64,000 nt of DNA from Heloderma charlesbogerti. Its lineage: Eukaryota; Chordata; Lepidosauria; Squamata; Helodermatidae. The stretch covers positions 145,078 through 209,077 of the forward strand of contig JANEZZ010001634.1 in NCBI GenBank assembly GCA_026122225.1. Direction: 5' to 3'. The position numbers and the translations under genes were made by a program. A model generated the notes under the pieces. The model ran no database searches, had not been told where the DNA came from, and saw nothing but the letters and a program-made list of their open reading frames with translations. Shown in pieces: positions 54,501 to 58,317 of this stretch (position 1 is the first letter of the stretch; each line of letters begins with the position of its first letter).

Positions 54501-55979
54501 TTGTGATACTTTAAAGATGGAGGGAGCAATCCTATCGGGATAAGTGGCCACCTCTGAACTCAGACGTGACTGCCTATCCAATGCAGGGCAGGCGGAGCGC
54601 GGAGGGGATCTTCTCCTCCACGCTCTGGTCACCCTGCAGTCACAGCTAGATAGCCAATTTTGGCTGTCTAGCTGTGGGACTTTGGAGCCGGGGGGAGGCT
54701 GGATGACGCATAGGAACTGTCATACCAGCACTTCCGAACTCCCCGCCCCCAGGAACGCCCCCTTTTGCCCCGCTCCATGCTGCTCATCCAAGAGTGGCCC
54801 AGGGATGAGCCACGCTGCCTACAAGGCAGCCGGGGAGGGGGCAGTTTTTCGGGAGCTGACCTCAGAGCATGGGCTCCGAGGTCGGTTCCCGGAAACTGAA
54901 CAATCCTATGGCCATCTAGCTGCTGTCTAGCAGCCACAGGATTGCACCTTAATAGATTTATGGTAACCTCAAAGGTTTATGCCACAATAAATGTTATTCT
55001 TTAAGGTGCCACAGGGCTCTTTTCTCAGGGCATGGTCTGAAGGCACATGATGCAACAATCTCACAGAAAAAAAGCCAGTCTGGATATGGTCAGCACCTAG
55101 ATGGAAGACTGACTGGGAACAGTGTGTGCACAACTTGAATTTCAAAGAAAAATGGTGGAATATAAACATCTGAGTTCATGATAGGTGTAATTTAGCAAAT
55201 GAGCCAGTACAGTGAGTGGATAAAATGCCGGGTTTAGGGAGAGACCATAGCTGAATGCTGGAACACATGCTCTAGAAGGTCTCAGGTAATCAAGCCATGA
55301 CATTTTCAGTTTAAAGGATCAGGTAGCAGGTGATGGGAGACTGCCTGAAACCCTGGAGAGCCACTGCCACTCAGAGTAGACCATACTGGGCTAGATGGAC
55401 AAATAGTCTGAACTGGTAAAAGGCAGTTTCCTATGAGGAGATACAGGCTCAAATTCCAAGTGAGCTGCTAATCCCATTGCACTGACTTGTGCAAATCATT
55501 ACCTCTTGCCATCACCTACTTCATTTGTAAGAACACTTGTTATCATTTGTGCTTGTTTCACAGAAAGCAAGAAAAACAGTAATTATATAACAACCTTTAT
55601 GTAGATATTACATATACATTTCAAATATCATTTAAAACAATAATGTTAACAATCAAGTTATTTTCTGCTGCAAGAATACTAGCTAAGTATGCTTACAGCT
55701 GGGTTGAAGTACTGCAAATAAATTTGGCTTAGCAGCTATTTCCGTCTCCTCAGTTTCAGCTGTGGGGCTTCTTTTCTGGAAAAGAATACTTGTACTCAGA
55801 GCTCCCCTTAATTACACCTGGGGTCCTTGTAGCCTTTAAAACAGTGCTCTGGGTGGGCTATATGGAACATGCTCAGCTCAAGTATAGCTCTGTTTAAACA
55901 TATCTATGGTCTACTTACTAACTTCATCCACATCTCTAAGGAATTTCTGGAAATCCTGTTCTTCTTGCTGTTTAGACAT
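6514..55979 (-). CDS. TTC12: TTC12 orthologue, whole coding span (22 coding exons)
   Basis: Coding exons in transcript order: 55919-55979, 45856-46007, 42639-42672, 41656-41733, 41058-41179, 35700-35759, 33323-33394, 32301-32361, 31888-32076, 31547-31616, 29951-30039, 29818-29879, 28997-29086, 22645-22760 (or 22727), 22447-22510, 21488-21622, 15434-15538, 12409-12477, 11706-11807, 9715-9814, 7956-8181, 6514-6589. Phases agree at every junction and give about 710 residues, or 699 with the alternative exon 14. The product matches vertebrate TTC12 as I remember it: N-terminal coiled-coil-like segment, three TPR motifs at about residues 109-213, then armadillo-like repeats to the C terminus. Family knowledge: TTC12 is cytoplasmic, is needed to pre-assemble axonemal dynein arms, and is mutated in human primary ciliary dyskinesia. 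Human order is NCAM1-TTC12-ANKK1-DRD2; neither neighbour is visible here. I see no frameshift or premature stop in the exons, so the gene looks functional. Confidence 0.95.
7956..8181 (-). CDS. TTC12: TTC12 coding exon 21 with GC donor
   Basis: Reads [57 protein letters not shown] and [17 protein letters not shown] plus AG. Human has VLVGNAALCLGNCMEVP and [12 protein letters not shown]. The acceptor is CCCCCCAG. The exon must end at CCAG|GCAAGT (GC donor), because only this gives the phase needed by the last exon; the nearby GT at 7951-7950 would shift the frame. Confidence 0.96.
8983..9175. mobile_element. Small foldback element
   Basis: Arms of about 70 nt: CTACATGTCCACTCAGCAAA on the left matches the reverse complement of the right end (CTACATGTCCCCTCAGCAAA), continuing through TGCACAAAC and CCATGGTAATG. 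A loop of about 40 nt separates them. MITE-like, no coding capacity. It lies in the intron between exons 21 and 20. Confidence 0.75.
9715..9814 (-). CDS. TTC12: TTC12 coding exon 20
   Basis: Reads [20 protein letters not shown] then [13 protein letters not shown], matching human TGGETASRYAIKILAICTNS in length and position. The acceptor is ATATAG; a GCAG five bases further in would break the frame, so phase decides the start. Donor A|GTAAGT. Confidence 0.94.
10922..11222. mobile_element. hAT-type MITE, degraded
   Basis: The left end GGGGTGGGGAAACTTTCAGC and right end GGAGGTTCCTCACCCCTATG form the CAGGGGTGGGGAACC-type terminal inverted repeats common in squamate hAT MITEs. GC-rich interior. 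A SINE follows directly. Confidence 0.55.
11223..11375 (+). mobile_element. tRNA-derived SINE
   Basis: Shows ATTGCTGAGTGGAAGAACAT (A-box region), the GGCATTTCCAGCTAAAAGGA body, and GAGTAGACAATACT near the end. The same family occurs at 16240-16445 and 55205-55440. A pure G run follows at 11385-11398. Confidence 0.7.
11385..11398 (+). repeat. Poly-G tract
   Basis: Simple mononucleotide run. Similar G or C runs are at 13294-13308 and 45146-45157. Such tracts can be polymorphic or mis-assembled. Confidence 0.8.
11706..11807 (-). CDS. TTC12: TTC12 coding exon 19
   Basis: Thirty-four codons, [20 protein letters not shown] then [14 protein letters not shown], matching human RAAGVLSRTL and GVVKKMMKFLK. 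The acceptor is TTTAG; a second AG three bases later would drop one Gln (a NAGNAG-like site), and the human alignment favours keeping it. Donor AAG|GTAATT. Confidence 0.95.
12409..12477 (-). CDS. TTC12: TTC12 coding exon 18
   Basis: Twenty-three codons, [20 protein letters not shown] then IVT, matching human [20 protein letters not shown]. Acceptor TTGTTTCAG, donor ACA|GTAAGT. Phase 0 both ends. Confidence 0.94.
12575..12800 (+). mobile_element. tRNA-derived SINE with MIR/CORE-like body
   Basis: Carries a B-box-like GGTTCAAATCC at about 12630, then GCCTGGGCCAGTCGCTGTTA, which resembles the MIR core, and a tail with ACCACTCTGAGCACCTTGAA. Not a functional tRNA: no cloverleaf. Confidence 0.6.
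13033..13600. repeat. Direct repeat of about 160 nt, 390 nt apart
   Basis: 13033-13190 and about 13421-13590 are diverged direct copies sharing TTTCACACTGAGAA, GAGCTGCC and CCAAGATTTTAA blocks, each ending in a C-rich run. Either a tandem duplication or two copies of an unrecognised repeat. Confidence 0.65.
13605..14395 (-). mobile_element. CR1 LINE, C-terminal part (antisense to plus)
   Basis: On the minus strand this is the end of the CR1 reverse-transcriptase ORF and 3' UTR, in the usual order: [15 protein letters not shown] segment near 14330, YNRC-like tail, and the GGATTAGACAAATT.. segment near 13840. Degraded by frameshifts. It lies head to head with the plus-strand CR1 at 14640. Confidence 0.8.
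14640..15430 (+). mobile_element. CR1 LINE 3' portion, ending at exon 17 donor
   Basis: Encodes the CR1 C terminus: [46 protein letters not shown]. The 3' UTR carries GTTAGAGCAATATGACAATG and the GGACTCGACCGTCTTGTAGG block and ends with ATTCTATG octamers at about 15410-15428. The end falls within a few bases of the TTC12 exon 17 donor. Antisense to TTC12. Confidence 0.9.
15434..15538 (-). CDS. TTC12: TTC12 coding exon 17
   Basis: Thirty-five codons, [20 protein letters not shown], then [15 protein letters not shown]; human has YTLLGLMMNLCLQAPFVS. Acceptor TTGTACAG. The donor is CAG|GTAAAA, where the bases from about +5 onward appear to be the 3' end of an antisense CR1 element. Confidence 0.94.
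16240..16445 (+). mobile_element. tRNA-derived SINE
   Basis: Shares GGCATATGCTTTGCAAGTAA, the GGCATCTTCAGTTAAAAAGA body and CCCTGGAGAGCCACTGCCAA with the SINE at 55205. Its 5' end and tail are eroded. Confidence 0.65.
16875..17224 (+). mobile_element. BovB (RTE) LINE, 5'-truncated 3' end
   Basis: Encodes the BovB C terminus ([49 protein letters not shown]) and the 3' end GAGTCGGACACGACTGAACG plus (AAC)n. Flanked by a 12-bp duplication ATGTGGTGTGTG at 16863-16874 and 17225-17236. Confidence 0.9.
17385..18430 (+). mobile_element. BovB (RTE) LINE fragment with RT domain
   Basis: Truncated copy from just upstream of the RT core. Shows [20 protein letters not shown] and the catalytic [10 protein letters not shown] box near 17680, then the C-terminal domain. 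A 13-nt deletion near 17395 and a short deletion near 18068 (frameshift before the GAGEDSYES stretch) show it is dead. No clear target duplication; TAATTGGGCAAGG occurs on both sides at 17367 and 18461. Confidence 0.9.
19085..21478 (+). mobile_element. Young L2/CR1-L3-like LINE, 5'-truncated, open RT frame
   Basis: A single open frame of 713 codons (19112-21253) covers the end of the endonuclease and the whole reverse transcriptase: [72 protein letters not shown] (YADD near residue 434), and the C-terminal [17 protein letters not shown]. The 3' UTR ends GAGAGCTTCGGCTATTGGGC and an (AAAT)n tail. Most of the endonuclease is missing. The lack of stops suggests recent insertion. The tail reaches to about 10 nt from the donor of TTC12 exon 16. 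Exact family name not certain. Confidence 0.92.
21488..21622 (-). CDS. TTC12: TTC12 coding exon 16
   Basis: Starts [20 protein letters not shown] and ends [10 protein letters not shown]; human has ALCQCIAIMGN. The acceptor is CAAAG (AAG type) and the donor is GTG|GTAAGT. Phase 0 both ends. The tail of an antisense L2-like LINE starts about ten bases into the downstream intron. Confidence 0.94.
22447..22510 (-). CDS. TTC12: TTC12 coding exon 15
   Basis: Completes a Lys codon, then [20 protein letters not shown] and L, matching human [21 protein letters not shown]. Acceptor CTAACAG, donor CTG|GTAAGA. Armadillo-type helix. Confidence 0.93.
22645..22760 (-). CDS. TTC12: TTC12 coding exon 14 (5' boundary uncertain)
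   Basis: The secure part reads [20 protein letters not shown] then [10 protein letters not shown] plus two bases, matching human LLEALVSF and LFTDLALEE. The donor is GTAAGT at 22644-22639. Phase 0 is needed at the 5' end. The best-looking acceptor (TTTACCAG, exon start 22737) gives the wrong phase and an early stop. In-frame choices are AAAG with start 22760, which keeps a TR-W-LQ match to human TR-L-LE, or GCAG with start 22727. A LINE 3' tail ends a few bases beyond 22760. Confidence 0.8.
22764..23240 (-). mobile_element. L2-like LINE 3' end, abutting exon 14
   Basis: On the minus strand it encodes the degraded C-terminal [13 protein letters not shown] motif near 23060, followed by a 3' UTR with GCCTTGGGAGGGCTCTTGCC and an A/T-rich tail that ends a few bases before the TTC12 exon 14 acceptor region. 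Same orientation as TTC12. Confidence 0.8.
23883..23928 (+). repeat. GT-rich microsatellite with G run
   Basis: Imperfect (TG)n with CG and CT interruptions, followed by nine G. Confidence 0.85.
24191..26989 (-). mobile_element. BovB (RTE) LINE with perfect target duplication and internal deletion
   Basis: Almost end-to-end BovB on the minus strand: 5' CTTCATGGATCACTGCCTTG-type start near 26985, 3' (GTT)n end at 24191. Flanked by AACACATGCTT at 24180-24190 and 26990-27000. A 368-codon frame (24452-25558) holds the RT with [10 protein letters not shown], followed by the C-terminal domain in another frame. Relative to the copy at 47.65 kb about 400 nt of the endonuclease region are missing at a GGCCAAAG microhomology. 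Not autonomous. Confidence 0.95.
28003..28379. mobile_element. hAT-type MITE with nested LINE tail
   Basis: Terminal inverted repeats: AGGGGTGGGAAACCTGCAGT on the left and GGTTCCCCACCCCT on the right, with an internal GGAATGCAGCCCTTGAC segment typical of squamate hAT MITEs. No matching 8-bp duplication seen. A very short LINE 3' end is nested at 28165-28237. Confidence 0.6.
28165..28237 (+). mobile_element. Ultra-short L2-like LINE 3' end with (ATCA)n tail
   Basis: Only the last 40 nt of the LINE family seen at 19-21 kb (CCCAGAGAGCTTCGGCTATT) are present, followed by eight or so ATCA units instead of AAAT. Confidence 0.8.
28997..29086 (-). CDS. TTC12: TTC12 coding exon 13
   Basis: Thirty codons, [20 protein letters not shown] then [10 protein letters not shown]. 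Residue spacing from the Phe to the terminal His-Leu is the same as in human FALLLHLAQTESGRSLIINHL. The acceptor is the second AG of a TACAGACAG pair, chosen by phase. The donor CTG|GTACAG is weak. No alternative in-frame donor was seen. Confidence 0.85.
29818..29879 (-). CDS. TTC12: TTC12 coding exon 12 (poorly conserved)
   Basis: Twenty full codons after two phase bases: [20 protein letters not shown]. Identity with the human segment (EENQRVLVIHHDRARLL...) is low. The phases at both sides fit exons 11 and 13, and the total length between the conserved N and F residues (31 versus 33 in human) supports the call. Acceptor TTTTCAG; donor CAG|GTTAAA, which is weak. Confidence 0.75.
29951..30039 (-). 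CDS. TTC12: TTC12 coding exon 11
   Basis: Completes the Arg codon from exon 10, then [20 protein letters not shown] and LWQAVCKGN. Human has CFSTAGNDAVEEMVCVSVLK and LWQAVCSRN. A poly-T tract precedes the CCAG acceptor; the donor is GTAATC. Phase 1 in, 1 out. Confidence 0.94.
30438..30463 (+). repeat. (GT)n microsatellite
   Basis: Pure GT run of about 12 units in the intron between exons 11 and 10. The rest of that intron (30040-31546) shows nothing recognisable. Confidence 0.9.
31547..31616 (-). CDS. TTC12: TTC12 coding exon 10
   Basis: Reads (C)[18 protein letters not shown] then EVIR plus two bases, almost identical to human [22 protein letters not shown]. Acceptor TTGTTACAG, donor CG|GTAAGG. 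The most strongly conserved exon in the window. Confidence 0.97.
31888..32076 (-). CDS. TTC12: TTC12 coding exon 9
   Basis: The largest exon in the N-terminal half (189 nt). It reads [20 protein letters not shown], continues through [20 protein letters not shown] and ends [12 protein letters not shown] plus the first base of a Cys codon. Human equivalents are YLNQVDLQEK, LLETLSKPD and FYAGGIEILTEMI. Acceptor TTTCAG, donor GTGAGT. It links the TPR block to the first armadillo-like helices. Confidence 0.96.
32301..32361 (-). CDS. TTC12: TTC12 coding exon 8 (end of TPR3)
   Basis: Reads [20 protein letters not shown] plus one base, matching human SRECYKKILEINPK. The acceptor is TTTAAG, an AAG-type site; the donor is G|GTAAGA. 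It closes the TPR array at about residue 213. Confidence 0.95.
32530..32920. mobile_element. Palindromic MITE (family A, copy 2)
   Basis: CAAATTGCATTAGCT at 32551-32565 pairs with AGCTAATGCAATTTG at 32843-32857; CTGTTAATTA and GGGAATT(T/A)A blocks are shared with the copy at 2055-2480. It lies in the intron between exons 8 and 7. Confidence 0.65.
33323..33394 (-). CDS. TTC12: TTC12 coding exon 7 (TPR3)
   Basis: Twenty-four codons starting [20 protein letters not shown] and ending QYSK, matching human [20 protein letters not shown]. The third TPR has the usual A-x-x-x-x-G-x-A spacing. The donor is ambiguous between two overlapping GTAAGG copies; the frame of the next exon selects AAG|GTAAGG at 33322-33317. 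Confidence 0.96.
33395..35340. other. Intron 6 sequence, nothing recognised
   Basis: No repeat family, RNA gene or conserved exon was recognised here. Average base composition. Confidence 0.5.
35345..35505 (-). mobile_element. MIR/CORE-like SINE
   Basis: Reads like an inverted MIR: CCCATTCTATAGAACAGGGA, GTGACTTCCCAAGGCCATGC, then GGCAGAGATGGGATTTAAAG (an eroded B box). Ancient amniote SINE. Confidence 0.7.
35700..35759 (-). CDS. TTC12: TTC12 coding exon 6 (TPR2)
   Basis: Twenty in-frame codons, [20 protein letters not shown], nearly identical to the human exon [20 protein letters not shown]. Acceptor TTGTTTCAG, donor AGG|GTAAGA, phase 0 at both ends. It forms the bulk of TPR2. Confidence 0.97.
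36925..37300 (-). mobile_element. L2-like LINE 3' end
   Basis: On the minus strand a C-terminal [14 protein letters not shown] motif (ORF2 end) is followed by an A/T-rich 3' end. Degraded. Confidence 0.65.
37650..41022 (+). mobile_element. Older, longer L2/CR1-L3-like LINE
   Basis: Same family as 19085-21478 but with more of the 5' part. Endonuclease start [12 protein letters not shown] near 38185, [19 protein letters not shown] near 38500, RT segment [20 protein letters not shown] near 39765, [20 protein letters not shown] near 40090. Several frameshifts, and the YADD box is ruined near 40000. The 3' end CCAGAGAGCTTTGGCTATGG stops near 41022, about 35 nt from the exon 5 donor. The limit on the 5' side is uncertain. 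Confidence 0.85.
41058..41179 (-). CDS. TTC12: TTC12 coding exon 5 (TPR1 and start of TPR2)
   Basis: Reads (A)[19 protein letters not shown], then RYTEGL, and ends [10 protein letters not shown]. This is a canonical TPR helix pair with the W/L-G-Y-A-pattern (KGNDAF, GDY..AI) and the start of the second motif. Acceptor CCCCACAG; donor CAG|GTCAGT, which is somewhat weak at +3. The 3' end of an L2-like LINE lies about 35 nt into the following intron. Confidence 0.95.
41656..41733 (-). CDS. TTC12: TTC12 coding exon 4
   Basis: Reads [20 protein letters not shown] then EALAN, matching human [20 protein letters not shown]. Acceptor CTTTTAG, donor AATG|GTAACA. Phase is 2 nt in, 1 out. This is the charged helix that leads into the first TPR. 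Confidence 0.93.
41734..42638. other. Intron 3 sequence, nothing recognised
   Basis: No clear repeat or RNA gene. Confidence 0.45.
42639..42672 (-). CDS. TTC12: TTC12 coding exon 3 (34 nt)
   Basis: Small exon reading [11 protein letters not shown] plus one base. Acceptor TTTTTTTAG, donor CCAG|GTAAGA. The phase (0 in, 1 out) joins exon 2 to exon 4 in frame, and the residues correspond to the loosely conserved PPQ..EE.. segment of the human protein. It is too short to be seen as an ORF; support is phase, splice sites and partial similarity. Confidence 0.85.
43145..43290 (-). mobile_element. LINE 3' end fragment
   Basis: The minus-strand text ends with the ACCGCCCTTTATTTTATTAA type of L2-like 3' UTR. 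43290-44090 shows no identifiable feature. Confidence 0.5.
44095..45480 (-). mobile_element. L2-like LINE, degraded, interrupted by CR1 piece
   Basis: The minus strand encodes the ORF2 C terminus ([37 protein letters not shown]) and further upstream an eroded FGMRC-QYA(DD) stretch near 45010. The 44605-44772 interval is a separate insertion. Confidence 0.75.
44605..44772 (-). mobile_element. CR1 3' fragment nested in L2-like LINE
   Basis: ATAAGAACATAAGAAGAGCC, GCTGGATCAGATCAAAGG and GGCCAACCAGCTGCC match the antisense CR1 text at 13617-13720. It sits inside the LINE at 44095-45480, so it inserted later. Confidence 0.7.
45856..46007 (-). CDS. TTC12: TTC12 coding exon 2
   Basis: Acceptor TTTTCAG, donor CTG|GTAAAT. 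The exon starts by completing a Thr codon and reads [18 protein letters not shown], then DTEKKLL, and ends in TLINKQTL. It aligns with human NLIQEMNSDDPVVQQKAV and TLNKTMIS. It covers residues 21-71 and has the acidic/basic helical character of the family N terminus. Phase is 2 nt in, 0 out. Confidence 0.92.
46100..46552 (-). mobile_element. L2-like LINE 3' end
   Basis: In the minus strand a degraded [20 protein letters not shown] segment near 46390 precedes an A/T-rich 3' end at 46100-46130. Confidence 0.6.
46554..46921. mobile_element. MITE with CTAAACCATAGTTTA termini
   Basis: The left end AGCACTAAACCATAGTTTAG and the reverse complement of the right end (TACTCCTAAACCATAGTTTA) match. The interior has extra TTAACTACAGTT repeats. 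Confidence 0.6.
47654..50845 (+). mobile_element. BovB (RTE) LINE, near full length
   Basis: 3192 nt from the 5' CTTCATGGATCACTGCCTTG start to the (AAC)n end. Probable 11-bp target duplications with one mismatch: AATTTTATAAA at 47643 and AATTTTCTAAA at 50846. Domains in order: apurinic-like endonuclease ([31 protein letters not shown]), linker, RT ([27 protein letters not shown], where the usual DD is DN), C-terminal domain ending KSRRRLND. Frameshifts or stops near 48440, 48645, 49425, 49820 and 49948 make it non-autonomous. Confidence 0.95.
51021..51194. repeat. Tandem duplication, 87-nt period
   Basis: Two adjacent copies starting AGTTGTG(A/G)TTTGGCAGCC at 51021 and 51108. Both contain ATGCAAATTATATTAACTGC, i.e. 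an ATGCAAAT octamer each. About 90% alike by eye. Confidence 0.85.
51995..52160. repeat. Dispersed reptile repeat (CATTGTTTACAATGGGTCTACTC type)
   Basis: GACTAACTTAAGTCCCATTG and ACAATGGGTCTACTCTAACA are elements of a short interspersed repeat common in lizards. Limits approximate. Confidence 0.5.
52374..52455. mobile_element. Short MITE with 22-nt inverted termini
   Basis: The left end AGGGCACAATCCTATACATG pairs with the right end, which reads AGGGTGGAATCCTATGCATG on the opposite strand. Only about 82 nt long, so nearly all terminal repeat. Confidence 0.7.
52456..54489. other. Intron 1 sequence, nothing recognised
   Basis: A/T-rich, no recognised repeat class, RNA gene or exon. Confidence 0.45.
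54490..55023. mobile_element. Nested foldback element
   Basis: The outer arms AAAAGAGAGTCTTGTGATAC (54490) and, on the opposite strand, AAAAGAGCCCTGTGGCACCT (ending 55023) are inverted. Inside them a second pair, GGGAGCAATCCTAT and AAGGTGCAATCCTGT, bounds a GC-rich core of about 420 nt (54520-54950). Looks like a MITE inserted into, or flanked by inverted copies of, the repeat seen at 5361. Confidence 0.65.
55205..55440 (+). mobile_element. tRNA-derived SINE
   Basis: Best copy of the family in the window: CCATAGCTGAATGCTGGAAC (A-box region), TTTTCAGTTTAAAGGATCAG, GAGACTGCCTGAAACCCTGG, and the 3' TAAAAGGCAGTTTCCTATG end. Confidence 0.75.
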
Positions 55980-56004
55980 CTTGACCCCCCAGTATTGAGA
56001 AAAC
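55919..56004 (-). CDS. TTC12: TTC12 exon with start codon (first coding exon)
   Basis: The acceptor at 56005-56007 follows a long pyrimidine tract ending in TACAG. A 25-nt 5' UTR stretch then leads to ATG at 55979-55977, with A at -3. The coding part is 61 nt and begins [20 protein letters not shown], matching the TTC12 N terminus (human DLQKFLKNVDEI). The donor is GTAAGT at 55918-55913, phase 1. Because the exon begins with an acceptor, at least one non-coding exon must lie upstream. Confidence 0.9.
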
Positions 56005-57510
56005 CTGTACGAAGGAAGAAGAGAGGGATAGAATGATAAAAGAGAACATGCTATTTCTCAGCATTTAACACTTGCCACCTTGTGGTTGATTTAAGTTTTT
56101 TTTAGAGTTTGCAAACAAGTCATTTTTCTGATGCTACTCCTGAGCTGTGCCTACTGTGTGTGTGTGTGTGTAAACCAAATTTACTGCTACAGCTTCTGTT
56201 GAGAAATTTCTGGATACTGCAGTTCTGAGAGGGGACTAGAGATTACCGATAGAATCCTCAGTGCTACAGCCTTACAGAATGCTAACACCCATTATCCTTC
56301 ACGTCAGGGGAAGTCAAGACAACTGAACTGGCAAATGTGTACTGCAAACAGCCTACCGCTAAGATCCTATTAAGAGATAATAATTATATCACAAAAACAG
56401 GCCTAATGTCTGATCTTCCAAAGCCAATTCGGGGCAAAGCTCCTGCCAATGGAAGCACAAGAAACCCATCCGTCAACCAAGGGAGCAAGAGCCACCAACT
56501 GCTATTCAAGCGAGTACGGCAGCAAGGGAAGAGCCGCCTGGCCTGAACTGGATACAAATGCCCACTTACAGCTCGCTACTTCTTTCTGGCCTTGAAGCGC
56601 TGATCTCCGTCCTCTACCTTTTCCCTCCACTCCCCTTCCCTTGTGTCTCTTGTCTGTTTACTGTGGAAGCCTGACGGCACGTTCTTCTCTGTTTTTGCTG
56701 TGAGCTGCTTACAGAAACAATAATTGCCTGAAAAGCAGGATTTAAAAATGCAGTAAATAAATGAGTGTGGCTGGAGGGAAGATGGGCTGGACCTCCAAGA
56801 ATGGATGATGGTCAGTTCCGGGGAACATCACTAGGTGGGAGGGAGGAGGAGGAGGAGGAGGAGGGGCGGCCTTGCCTGGGGGAATAAGTGCTCTCTAGGT
56901 CCTTCCCTTGTCTTTGATGCAACCGCTGCCCCCCTTTTTCTTTTCTTTTCTTAGCACTTCGCTTTCAGTGGCCGCATGACCACCACAAATGCAACAGGGG
57001 CAACTTCGCCTGCTGGGGAAGGGGGCGCCGGTCCGACCTGCACCAGTTCCATCCCTCCCCACCTCCACTCCCTTGCGCAGCTGCATCAACAGCCTCCTGT
57101 TTGATTTCATCATAGGAAAGTGGGGTGCGCACGTCGAGACGACAGGCTATGTCACAGACGCGCATCCGTCGCTCTGCACAGGCGTATCCATGGCAGCCAA
57201 CAGGCTCGCTGCAAGGAAAGGAAGGGGGAGCTGGCTCGGAAGAGGGCCAGCGCTGCATATCCGCACCCGCCCACCCGGCTCCAGAACCCACACTGGGGGC
57301 GGCGGGGGGGGGAGGCCTACAACTGCGGAGCGGGGAAGGGAGGCCGCGCTGGGAGGAGATGGGCAGGGGAGGGCTCAGCGAGCAAGGGGGTCGCAGAGCG
57401 GCCGGGGGTGCGAGGGGAAGGCGTGTCAGGGGGCGGTACCGCGGGCCGGAGGGGGCGCTGGGGCGGGGAGTCTCCCTCTCTTCCTACAGGCCGCGCCGCG
57501 TCCCGGCGGC

Positions 57511-57524
57511 CTCCATGGCAACCG
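57511..57524 (-). promoter_or_regulatory. Possible RFX X-box half site
   Basis: On the minus strand the sequence is GGTTGCCATGGAGG: a perfect GTTGCC left half and CCATGG centre, but a poor right half. RFX factors drive many cilia genes, and TTC12 is one, so the match is suggestive only. Confidence 0.35.
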
Positions 57525-58317
57525 AGCGAGCGCGAGACGGCGGCTCGGGCTGGAGGGGCGCGGCCACGGGGCGAGGGTATGCAAATGAGCCGGAGGGGCG
57601 GGTCTTCCGGGAGGCGGGAAGCGGAGGCGCGTGCGCCTCGCCTCAGCGCCGTCGCAGCCTCGAAGGGGAGGCGCCTGTCCTCGCTCGCTCGCTCGCTCGC
57701 TGCAGGTAGGCCGCCAGCCCGCGCCCCTCCGAAAAGCGCGCCCGCCCGCCCGCCCGCCCGCGGGGCCTGAGGCGTTTCGCGTAGCGCGGGAAATGGCCGA
57801 GCGCGGCCCCGGAGCCCCCGGGAACAGCGCCGCCCGCCGCCGCCGCCCGCCCGCCGCTGCTTCCGTCGTTACACGCGGGGTCGCCCGGGGCGGACGGCTG
57901 TGCGGAGGGGCTGCGGGCTGCGTTTACGTGCGGCGCTCAGGCTCCTGGGGCCGGAGTTGTGGCACGCCCAGGCTTCGAATTTGGCCCACGCGCCGGGCCG
58001 GTGGATCTCGAGAGCTCTAGAAAGGGAGGGGGTAGAAGCGGCTCGCCTGCAGCCTGTGCAGCACCGGAGGACCGCAGCTGAGAACCGAACCTCAGACAGG
58101 GCCGTGTGGCGCGGGGATTGGTCGCCCCCTCGCCGCCGCCAGCCACCCCTCAAACCCATGGAGGTCTTCACGCAATCGCCGCAGGCGCTAACAGGTCCCC
58201 GCGGGTCGCTGTCACTAGCCGGCCATGACTGGATGGGAAGGGACTAGGGACGAGCGGATCCCCTGCCTGCTGGCCCGGGTGGGAACCCGCCCTTGGGGGG
58301 AGGCGAGCCGAGCCGTC

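Noticed and set aside
56564..56620. Minus-strand GTAAGT at 56569-56564 as donor of the TTC12 first exon
   Set aside because: The adjoining upstream sequence is a repeat-like 3' tail outside the CpG island and offers no promoter; too weak to call.
56989..57770. Overlapping open frames of 190-216 codons in the CpG island
   Set aside because: They occur in several frames at once and are rich in R, G, A and P, as expected from high GC. No conserved domain is visible.
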